A DNA stretch of 64,000 nucleotides, from NCBI GenBank assembly GCA_013339765.2, contig CM023453.1:35446926-35510925 (forward strand), read 5' to 3'. Position 1 is the stretch's first letter; every line of letters starts with the position of its first letter. Positions 10,801-21,000 of the stretch are shown here, piece by piece. This DNA is from Haemaphysalis longicornis. Lineage: Eukaryota > Arthropoda > Arachnida > Ixodida > Ixodidae. The position numbers and the translations under genes are program-made. Below the pieces are notes generated by a model. It saw nothing but the letters and a program-made list of their open reading frames with translations. It did not search any database and was not told the origin of the DNA.

Positions 10801-13150
10801 ACAGCGTTTTTTTTTTACCACATACCTGTTTCATTTTGTAGGCAGGAAGTTCCTGTCGGAACTTGAGCATCCGTTGGTACTCCTGTGAGCGTGTCTTGGT
10901 TTCCAAATCCCGGTGAAGCTTTTCATCCAGAGCGGCGTCCCGCACAAGGCGACGTGCTGCGCCACCACCACCCTGCCCAGAGGGGGCTTGCATGGGGGAG
11001 GAGGGATTTTGCGAGAGGTAGTCCAACATGACGGCGTTGACTTTGTCCAGGCGTTCATGGCTCTTCCCTTCCTCTAGGCAAATGCTGCGGATGATTTGCC
11101 TCAGGTCTTCCTGGCTCTCCGGATCGACCGATATACAAGCATTCTAGAAAAAATGTCCACCTGCTTTTTAATTTACATAACACTCCAAGGGCTATGCATG
11201 GAACCAGTCGCAATGAGTAAAGAAAACTTTCTCTTGCACAGCCATTAGTTGACACCGAACAGACATGTGACTCATTCAAAAACAATAAACCATGACAGAT
11301 AAATGTAACAAGCAACTGAGCTGCAAAATAGGCTACCGTGCTTCGTCACTCATGCAAGCTAGCTCAAAGGCCAACTGCACTCAAATTTCACCTTAACCAA
11401 ATTTATTTTTAATGTGTAGTAAGTGCCCCCACACCAGCTGGGACACGAGTGGTAGCCCCGTGAAACGCCTCGTTAATCAGTCAGAACTGCACCTGCCGGC
11501 GGATTGCGTAAACAGCCATGACGCGCCTGCGACGCTCCAGCCAGCTGGGGCTTCTTCCTCTGGCCATCCACGCAGCTGGAGAACCGGTCGAGCTCTGCTG
11601 CGAATGCTTCACCCATTTGCTGCCCTGTGCGCGCATAGAGCTTGTGCACAGGCTTGCTCCCGACCAGCTGGCCGTCCGGCCGCTCGCTGGACGGCTGCAA
11701 CGTCATTTTAATGGCCGTGCTCTCCTTGATTTCGGTTTTAAAATCGCCAATTTTTGCTGACCACTTGCGGTGTCCACGCGTGTATTTCAGCTGATGTGTT
11801 TTGCATGTTGCCTTCTTTTTCAGCAGAATAGACGGAAAAGTGTTTTCAAGAGGTCGAAATTTTGAGTGCAGTTGGCCGTTAAGTGGTAGTCTGAAATAAG
11901 AAGTACTTGACATTGTCAACCCATAAGGGCAGGTTGAACTGGGTTGCATTTGTACATAGTTTCTCTGGCTCCTTGATGTGTATAGTTCAATGTAGTGCAA
12001 AACTGAATGCGCCACGCAAAACAAAAACCTCAGAAACCAAAACCCACGCAGTAAGTACTTCGCAATGTCTTGGCAGAAAGGACATCACCGTGCCCTGTGG
12101 GGTTTCCCACTGCTTCCTGCTTGAACGTTGCGTAGCTCTTCATCGAAGGGTACATGCAACTGTGCAAAATGTACCGATACACCAATTTGGAATTCTCAAT
12201 GCAGTTATGATTGCAGTGTAATGGAAAGACCACAGATGTGACAGAGATGGAGGCAACAAGAAAGAGGAGGAGCCCTGTATAACGGAGCAAGAAAGTAGGT
12301 GCTCCTTGACCTCCTCCTTCACCCTGCCTGCAATGTGCTCTACTAGGGTTCAATTGACGCAACGTTTTCCACAACACCGCTGGTTACAGGGTGTTTCGCA
12401 AAGAAAAATGTGCCCACTCCACAGTTTCTGCATTAAGTAAAGGTCCCTACGTAGTCCAGGGTTCAACGGAAGTCCGTCTGGCCAGGTGGCGGCAGAAACC
12501 AACCTCAGCAGAAACATTGCCAACGTAGGGACCTTTCATAACGAAGTTGCAGCCACTGACCAAGTCAGTTGAAAAAAGTTGACGTTTCGGACCCCATACG
12601 GAACCCTTGATCACAATGAGGTGAGGCAAGCGCCGTCTTGCCTCGCCTCATTGTGATCAAGGATTCCATATGGGATCCGAATCAACTTTTTTCAATTGAC
12701 TTGGTCAGTGACCGCAACTTCGTTATGAAAGGTCCCTACGTTGGCAATGTTTCTGCTGAGGTTGGTTTAACTTGATACATATTACTGTGTTAGTAAGGCA
12801 GACATCAAATTGGTTTAAAATAAAATTCCTCTCGCTCCTACTTGCCTGGTTAGCATCGGCCCACTCCCTTCGTGCGCGATTCCGCCTCGCAAAGAACAGA
12901 CCGATCTCTTTTCCTCGCAGACCAGGTGGAATACCCGAGCCGGAATGACCACCGCGCCCTTGACAAACAGCAGAGCAGGGCGCATTAGTTGTAGCCAGAC
13001 ACAGCAGCAGATCATTTCGGAGAGCAAACAATCACCTCTGTTCCATCCAGAGCCCCTTCCGCGTCCCCTGCCGCCTCCTCTCCCTCGGCCGCCACCACGT
13101 CGTTCCCTGCTGCCGCCACCCCTTTCCCTGTGTCTTGACTGCGAGTACAT
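7855..13150 (-). CDS. DHX36: DHX36/RHAU-like DEAH-box helicase, 5' part (8 exons, 3' part off the left edge)
   Basis: ATP-dependent DEAH/RHA helicase that in animals unwinds G-quadruplex DNA and RNA. Predicted exons in transcript order: 13150-13036, 12958-12846, 11143-10826, 10498-10424, 10214-10119, 9684-9608, 8825-8751, 8022-7855; all phases match and about 345 residues are encoded. Seen: an Arg/Gly-rich N-terminus, then the RHAU-specific motif (PPGLRGKEIGLFFARR) that binds quadruplexes and separates DHX36 from DHX9, DHX29, DHX30 and DHX57; Walker A GETGSGKTTQ; TQPRRISAIS (motif Ia); DEVH box; MSAT motif III. The start ATG follows a pyrimidine-rich stretch ending in CAG, so a 5' untranslated exon probably lies upstream. 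The intron after exon 2 has a GC donor. Exon 8 carries one extra C near 7880, which shifts frame before LFSKYF. The second RecA domain, HA2 and OB domains were not found in 1-7854 and must lie beyond the left edge. Confidence 0.9.
10337..10353. repeat. Poly-C tract, 17 bases, in DHX36 intron 4
   Basis: Uninterrupted C run about 70 bases inside the intron donor side of the Walker A exon. Confidence 0.9.
12487..12771. repeat. Long imperfect palindrome (arms about 140 bp, loop about 10 bp)
   Basis: The left arm (GGCAGAAACCAACCTCAGCA to CAATGAGGTGAGGCAAG) is reversed and complemented in the right arm (CTTGCCTCGCCTCATTGTG to GCTGAGGTTGGTTT), centred near 12632. It lies in DHX36 intron 2, 75 bases from exon 2. 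A transcript of either strand would fold into a long hairpin. Confidence 0.85.
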
Positions 13151-13421
13151 GCTGTAGGTACGAAGAAAACAAAAATGCACGGTCACGGCAAATGACTGAG
13201 CAACATGCAAGACCGCACCTCGCCAGGCATGGTCACTCATTGCGTTCTTTTTTTTTCAACATACAAAACAGCCCAAAAACATGAGGACTACGAGTGAAGG
13301 AAGCACAAACAAGTGCTGAACAAACAACTGAGCATATTTATTGCGGGTTGCAAATAAATAAGGTTGTCACACAAAACAGGAATTACACAAAAATGATGAA
13401 CGCAATTACATCGTGTCGTTT

Positions 13422-14600
13422 TTACTTACAGTTCACCCTTTTCAGTACTTCTTTTAGTGTCAAAGCCACCGACAGATTACCGACGCACTTGTCATCCCTT
13501 ACAGCAATCTCAAATGCTTCGTATATCTCCCGCGTGCCGGCATCCCTGTACTTCTTCATGATGGCGCAGTCTTCTAGACGAGGCAAGCAATCGCACGATG
13601 CACAATGAACCGCGAGGTTAGGTACTTCCCGTGCGTGTCTGCAGTGTGTTTGCGTGTTCACGCATCTTCCGGTTTGCCCAATTTACGAACGACCGCAACA
13701 AAGTGGAATGTCGTACACAACTTCCTTGGTGCACTCCGTAAAGCATGTGCATGATTCTTTGTACACGGTTTTTCATTTGGCAACTCAGCACTTACTTGGT
13801 GGCACAAGCTACTCAACTTGTTTTTTGCTGAGAAAACAACCTTAACGCCAGCCCTGCTTCCCACTTCTTGAGATGAAGGGATGTGCCGTGAACATATGGT
13901 ATGACCGCTACTTTCTTCTCGTCCGACTCCTTCTCCTCAGGTTTTTGTGTCGTCCGTCCCATTAACTCGGCCAGAAGCCTTTCGGCTACTGCGTTCAGGA
14001 AGTCCTTCGGGAAACCTGACTCACTAAAGCGCCTCCCCTGGGCATGAAAACTTGTCAGAGCTTGGTGGGGGAACGAACGAAGCAGGACACTCTTTAGCTC
14101 AGTCGTGGCGATACTACTTCTCACTAATTTTGAGTGCGCCAACAAAAATGGGAGGAGACTTTTTTTGGGAGCGCGGTTCGTATCTCCAGCACACGTGCTT
14201 CTTCAAGAAAAGGCGACTGGCATCCAAAAACCTAAGGCGCCCATCTTCAGGTAGTTTCTTTGTGAGGTTGAACACATCCAAAACCGAGGCAAATATCGAA
14301 TATCCGCTACACTTGTGCCGCTTGGTCACCGCCTTGTTTGTAGACCACCAGAAAATCGTCCACGAAGCGGAACACTTTGACGGCGTCTAATTCTCTCACG
14401 GCCTCTTCCAGTCTCCTATCAAACGGGCCAACAGGAGGTTGCCTAGTGCAGGTTCCACGCACGATCCGATGCACACCCCATCCTTCTGAATGAACACTTC
14501 ACCATCAACCTTCACGATCGTGGACTGCAGGTAAAACGACAGCATGTGATTCTTCTTGCGGAAGAGTACGACGCATAGGTCTTAATCTGACCAGAAATAA
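13422..14600 (-). mobile_element. Penelope-like element remnant (RT plus GIY-YIG), degenerate
   Basis: Read on the minus strand from about 14.6 kb down, fragments in shifting frames include KDGVCIGSCVEPALGNLLL and FRFVDDFLVV (reverse-transcriptase catalytic box, near 14360), then KLPEDGRLRFLD. Next comes a GIY-YIG endonuclease stretch (VVYDIPLCCGRS, an in-frame stop, then IGQTGRCVN) and TREIYEAFEI with CHC-type cysteines. This order is diagnostic for Penelope-like elements. Several frameshifts and stops and no N-terminal half: dead copy. It sits about 270 bases upstream of the DHX36 start codon. Confidence 0.8.
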
Positions 14601-15829
14601 AGTTTTTTTTCCCCTCTCTCTCTGACGAAGTCGTTTCCACTGATGCCGACAGAGTTCTGGAACCCAATCCATCGAGAAGCAGCGCTTGCAGCGCTTTTCC
14701 TTTTTTTTTTTTTTTACAAAGAAGGAAAGGCAGCAGACCGTGGTACTGTGTGCGCCAATTCCTTTTATTGCGAAAAACGGTACGTTTACTTCCTGGGACT
14801 TCTATTATGCCGAGTTAAAAACATGCCGGTAGCCCCGCGCTTTCCTCATAGCAGTATATTCTTCGAGCAAGATAAAACTGCAGTCCGTCGGTGGCTTCAG
14901 CATAGGGCTACCACACTTTCTAAAGACGTCTGCGCTAAGCATTACATTATATTTGCAATTATTGTACATTTTTAACAGGCCAGCCTCGATGAACGACTGT
15001 ACCTACTAGAGTGAACTGGGTAAAAAGCTTCTGCACAGCTCCCTTACCTCAGTGTATATCAGGTCAAAATTTTCACGGTAGCATTCTTGAGGAACTGCCG
15101 TTTATTTCAGTAATGCATGAAAGTTACAGCGCTGACACTGCTCCGCAAGAAGCAGAATTTAAACGAATGAATGTATAACCGTAACATGCAGAAAGAAAAC
15201 ACATAAAGTCACGTGGCCGAACAAAGACGGCTTGATTGGCTTGATACCGCGAACAAACGAGCCACAATAACCCTTAACTTCTTGTAACTTTGTAAAATTA
15301 TTCCCAATAGTTAAATTTGTCACGCTAAAAAATAAAAATAAATCCTCAAGCGTCTAAAATGGTTACAATGATCAAAAAATATTTTGCGCCAATTTTGGCG
15401 GCTACGCGAAACAAAAATCGTAACGCTGTAAAATGCTATTTTTTATTTGTTTTTGTTTATTCTGAAGTTTGTTTACATTTAAAGGGCAAGGTACTCCCGC
15501 GGCAACTCTATGCTCTACGTTCGATCGAGAGAATGAACTGGGCGTCTCTATTGCACTTCCTCGGATGCAAACGACGTAAATACGCCTAAGTACGTCGGAT
15601 TCCGCAATTGTTTTGTGCGTTTGGTTCAAGGCCCAATTTTGCCGATGCTGACCTACAGCTGATCCTTCGAAACCTCGCTTCAACTGCGCGCATCGGATCT
15701 GCTGCAGGTGTTTGACCGGTGGTTGTTTTGCCATGGCCGCTGATGCCATAGAGTTTCATACTAATGAAACTGATGCGACTTTCTGTTTTGATTTTCCTTT
15801 ACCAGTGCAATGGGCAGGAGTTTCTGGTT
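14601..15829. other. Intergenic region between DHX36 and the WD40 gene
   Basis: A T-rich tract lies at 14699-14716. The part at 15480-15760 is relatively CpG-rich and could hold a promoter for either divergent gene. No exon or RNA gene could be supported. Confidence 0.3.
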
Positions 15830-16088
15830 ATGATATAGAGCAGAAAGGTTTTAGCCTCCCGAATGCACAAACTTGGACGCGGGTTCGATTCCCGGCCGCG
15901 GCGGCCGCTTTTCTGATCAAGGCGAAAAGCGAGAACGCCCGTGTGTTCTAGATTTCGGCGCACGTTAAAGATCCCCGGGTGGTCAAAATTAATACGGAGC
16001 CCTCCACTACGGTGCGCCTCATCGCAGCTGTGTAGCGCTCGCGCGTTAAACCTCACAATTAATTAATTGATTAATTAATTAATTAATC
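15830..16088 (+). mobile_element. tRNA-derived SINE (Ruka-like), copy 1
   Basis: Contains an RNA polymerase III B-box (GGGTTCGATTCCCGG at about 15881), followed by the body common in tick genomes (CACGTTAAAGATCCCC, GGAGCCCTCCACTACGG). It ends in a simple tail of ATTA/ATTG units (16057-16088). The left limit is approximate. A second copy of the body lies at 21.82-21.96 kb. Confidence 0.75.
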
Positions 16089-17966
16089 AAAACGCACAAA
16101 CTTTGACTGCGTTTCGATTTCTATTTAGTGTGCAATTCTTTTCTTGCTGGGTTGTCTGCTGCTTAAATTCAGAAAAAACAAGTATGCCAAATCGTTATAG
16201 TTTTGTTGCGCACGTGAAATGTTCTGTTAGCCTGTTGATTCGATCAACCAAACGGGTGTTTCCCTCTCGCTTCCTCTCTCTCTCTCCTCTCCCCTTATCT
16301 CCGCGTGTTAACCTCTTCCCTCACCTGTCAGCCGATCAGCGGCGAGACTTCCTTCTATCAACCTTTAACTCAAAGCTTCATTTTTTGGGCTTCACATCTT
16401 GTGATCATAGAATGTTGAACAGATGAGAACGTTTATGGTTAATGCAATCTATCAGGTGTTCGCGCAAAAGTCAGTGGTAAATAACATGCTCACTCGAGCC
16501 ATTTACACTTGAAGCACTCAAGTTAACCATAAACGAAACTCCCAGTGCTAACGTAACACGACTGTTGCGAGACGTAAATCTGTTGTAGCAAGAGCTATTT
16601 ATTTAGGCACAGACTAAATGTCTGATGTGTGATCACAAAGCATTAAGATGGTTCAGTACGGCATATGTAAGAGCTGTTAAAACAGAAAAATATTATGCCT
16701 AACTTGCCCAACTGGCGTTAACGCATACTCTTGATGCTCAGAATATGATGGTTTTTTTCAAGGCAGTGGTTTGTCAACAATGTTTTCACGCGCAAATAGC
16801 ATGTTTGCCGTTTCTCATGACGCGATAAACATTGTTATTAACCTTATTTGTCTACAGAAAATTAAAACACCTGGCTTTTGCTTGTTCTGTGCAGTTTACA
16901 AAAATGTGACATTATGTAGGAAGGAACAGAAGCAATTTGCCCCATCAACTGCTTGTGAGCCTCTTTTTGGCAATTTAGAAATAGTGTCGCTCAGTATGGC
17001 CACGTCTGACGCTGCAAAGATATTGGGTAGGATGCGCATGCATCGGCCTGTTCAACCCATCGAAAACTTGCAACGTGACCTGTTAAAACAAAAATGGCGC
17101 AAAAAGAAAAGTGCAGAATGTGGCTAAAATTTCGTGGGACGTACCTTTTGGCTTGTTTCATTGCTGTGACTTCATTCAGCTTACAGGGACAGGGAAGCGA
17201 TTATTATTTTGTTTCAGTGCAACCATTCGACATTTTATAAATTGCACAGCATTGACTAGAGGGCAGAAGGTGCATTATTCTTTAATTAAAAATCAACAAG
17301 TAAAGCACGATACCCCCTCTCCTTTACCGTCACACTTTTTTGTTATATGTAGAGAAAGATGCTTTCAAATGCTTTTTTTTCCTTTCACCATCTCTTATCA
17401 GATCTTGGTCTACCTTGTACCATTCGGTACACTCTGAGCAGGTATACAACATAAAAAAAACAACAAGCTGGGCTAGCTGGTACCGATTTATTGTTAACAA
17501 ACTCTGCATAAAGATAAACAATGCCACGGTAACCATAAGTCAACATCTGTAAAGACTGCGAAAGCGGGAGCAGTATTTGAAACAAATGTGACGTTTTCAC
17601 AATAGTTTGCGACATGGATGTAGGGTTGCATAATCCCTGCCGATTTTATTTGATAGCTAATAAGGTGCTTATGCATCTGCTTAGAGCTTGTGACACGGAC
17701 TTTACAACTTTACAAGTATTTGCCAAGTGCATATGCTTACTACAGGCATCTGAAGCTGCAATTTTTTGTGAAGGGCCCCAACTTGCGCGTCTTTGTTGGT
17801 GTTTGAGTGGTATACCATCTAGTACATTCATGGGATCTTTAACGTTTGCCCACAATTTTCTGAACTTGCAGTGATGGGACTTTAGTATTATTGTTGACTA
17901 AATTATCATCAGGGAGCGCTTGGTTGCTCATCATTTCATGCAAAACAAAGTGTCATTTGTTTACAG
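16089..17966. other. Intergenic region upstream of the WD40 gene
   Basis: Contains short inverted copies of CGTTTATGGTTAA (16429) and TTAACCATAAACG (16523) about 80 bases apart, and a pyrimidine-rich stretch at 16261-16300. No gene recognised. The WD40 promoter and any 5' untranslated exon should be here. Confidence 0.3.
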
Positions 17967-18031
17967 GACAACTGCCAACCGCAAGAAAGAGGAACTGAAG
18001 GTCTGAGATGTCTGAAATTTGAATCTCCACC
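17967..18031 (+). other. Probable 5' UTR part of the first coding exon of the WD40 gene
   Basis: A good acceptor (TTTGTTTACAG) ends at 17966. The 65 bases from there to the ATG at 18032 contain no in-frame start. This suggests at least one untranslated exon further upstream, so the promoter is not at 18 kb. Inferred from splice signals only. Confidence 0.4.
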
Positions 18032-21000
18032 ATGGCTGGTGTTGTGGATGCACTTGTGCTGCAAGCTGAAGCATCAGACCTAGGTGGTGGAGACACCCTC
18101 GGTAACATAACCAGGTATGCCCGGTAGAACAGTAGGAGGCACACTAGTGCACCTTGTTACCTGTGATATAATCATGTAATTAATGCACTCTCTAAGGTCT
18201 TGAATGAAAATCTTGGTAACTTTTATCATAGCCAGGCTTTGCGATGATCTGTGTCTGTGGTCATTGTCACGAATGCGTAGCTAACGCTTTTTGACGAGCA
18301 CTACTCCAACTTGGCAGTGACGTCCTTGCAGCATAGTTTATGTTAGTGTGATGAGAATCAAGGGAGCTATCATACATCAAAAGGCAGCAAATATTTGTTT
18401 TCTTTCCTTCCCACAAAACTGTTTACAATGCTTCTAGCACTGCAAAGCCAGACTGGTCAGAAGTATAAAAAAGCCTGCTAGTCATTAGTGCAACTAAAAA
18501 AACCCAACCATGCAGCACAATTCTTTCGGTAGGTAATACCTTTGCTAAATATGCCAGTTCTTTCACGATGTAGTTGTTATAAAAGCGGAGTTGCCTTTGT
18601 GCGCACAGAGTACTCCACTCTGTGCGTTGTGGGAACCCTGCAAAAATGCACGTGAGGAGACAAGCTTCAGATTAAAGTCGATGAAGCCTTCCTGGGTAGA
18701 CGTCTTGTTCACTGTTGTTGACTGCTACGCACTGCAGGAGTGAAGCTTTGAAGGAGAAATGCGAGAATGAGTTCAACGAAGTCAAGACCACGAAGGACGT
18801 TCCGGATTCGCTGAGTAATGCAGAGTCCTCCGATCCCGAAGATATCCGAGCTCCCATGTCACGAGAGTCCCCCTCGCCTTGCTCACATGGGAAACCACGC
18901 TGTTCAGGTGAGTGTAGCGTGTAATGATGCGCTTCATCAGTACGGCTTGCTGCAGGAACGTACAGTTGTGGACGGACTTTTGAAACTCCTGAAATTTGGG
19001 TTTGGTTGGTTTTTAAGACACCTTTAAAGGATAATGCAGGAGCCTTTTGTTGAGAACCTTATCTTTTGGCCCTTTTCATTAGTGGGACCATTTCAGCCAA
19101 TCAGTTTGCTCTACTGCTGTTGGGTATTGCTACCTAACAGGCCATTGGTACTTTCAGCTAAGCAGAGGAAAGGCAGGAGCCGTCAGAAGAAGCACTGTGC
19201 TCCGAGAATGATGGAGACCTGTCACGAACCGTCCTCACCACGTAGGTTTCCACTTCCTGTGACATTCGCGAGGGTGCTGGAAGCTAACACGATTAACATG
19301 TGTGCGTTGGTTCAGCCTGTTTCATACATTGGAAGAGTGTGGACGCATAAACAACGAGGAAGCAGTGGCGGGCGTGACTGGTGCTGCCAGTTTGGCGACA
19401 GTTCTGCATGTGCTTGAGATGCTGCTGCCATTTTTGGGTGTGTGTGCATGCAGGTATGTTGAAATTATTGCACTTAGCCTGGGGAAGCATGAAGTATAGC
19501 TGCCTAACTAATCAGAACTAACAAATTCTATTTCCACTTAGCTCTGCATAGCGGGGGCAAAATGCAGTTTCATTGGTTTAACCGAGTTAGTTTAAGCTCG
19601 TTAAACCTATGAAACCGCAATGAAAGTTTAAATAACTTTGGTTTGTTGAGGTTTCATTGTAATTGACGTGCGTAACACTCAGTGGTGTTTGTATGTTTGT
19701 AATAATTTCAGCTAGTTACACTTTGATTGGCTGGGAAGGGCCAGTTTCTTGATAACATAAGACTGTGGGCTACCCCACACCTCCTAAAACAACAAACAAA
19801 CAAAACAATAAATGAAACAATGCTTTGTTTGGAAATGCAGTGTAAAAGAAATTTCTTCAGCACTATTACTCACAATGCTTGACTCACACAGAAGTGGGTG
19901 CGTGCTTTTTGTTACTTCTGTAGGCAATGCAAACTTAAAATGCAGCCTTTAATTTTATTCCTTGCACACAACATCCCAATATTGGTGTTTTTAAGAAGAG
20001 TAAATAGAATTTCTTGCTCCATAAAAAGTGCACCAAGCCTTGTAGACCCTTACTGAGCGAAGTATTTTTTCAGCCTAAAAAAATTAGTTTGGAGAAACTC
20101 CACTCTACAGAGGCAATTGATGATAGTATTTGAACCCTTTCAGGGTCAATGACGTACATGTACGTCATTGCTGGTATGTTTAAAAAGCGCACCTTTTTCG
20201 ATCATTGCTCTCACTTGGCATGTGCTGCAACACTGCGGAAATACGTGAAATTTATTTCTTGCGCCGATGGCTCTTTCTTTTCTTTTCTACGCGTTACTAC
20301 AGCGGTGCGCCGGCTATCGCTTGTGCATTGGGTCACGCGCTGGCGTGCAGCGGCTAGTTTCGGTTGTGTCCTTCGGGCGCTTTCCACTTCTTGCATCCGC
20401 AAAACTGATGTGCTTCTCTCGCTTCTTGCGCCGCGAAACTTTCTTAGAACTTTTCTTTTGTTACTCATGAATAACCACATGGTATGTAACAACACAAATG
20501 ATTTTTTTTGTCACTTTATGATCACCCTAAAAAATTACCTACAATTTTTTCTTTAAATAGATTCGTCCGAAGAATTTATATCAGCAATAAAAAATCAACC
20601 CTGGGAGTCGCATTTGGCGAAAAAATTTCACCCTCAAAGGGAACGTTTGAGGAGCAGGGCATGTTTTTGCATAGGAGCTTTGAAGTTCCTCACCCCAACT
20701 GATGAGCCCTGCATTTGTGACTGAAGTATCATATTTCACATAGAACAACAAGAGCGAGTGGACCGTGGGCCACTATTGCAGTTGCGAGACTCCAATGCCA
20801 ATGCAGGCTTTGCGGTGGCTGCTCCGGCCGGTGGCAAAGAGCTAGCCTGCGTACAGTTCATGTCCCCATTTTAATTTCAGCCTACGTGCGGCCACTCATC
20901 ACGGCAGCGATACCCACGGCGCCTGCAGAATCTCCCTCCGAGCAGTGGCTTGTGCACTGCAAGAGGCTCAAGAAGGCCACCTTCACTTCGCGGCTGCTCC

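Noticed and set aside
12600..12680. Active hammerhead ribozyme
   Set aside because: The conserved CUGAUGA box is not intact in either arm; only the general layout is similar.
12945..13157. Plus-strand ORF rich in Pro/Leu/Arg
   Set aside because: Antisense shadow of the Arg/Gly-rich first exon of DHX36.
15402..15749. Minus-strand 115-codon ORF as an upstream DHX36 exon
   Set aside because: No similarity to DHX36 N-termini and no supported donor in phase; it may only mark a CpG-rich promoter region.
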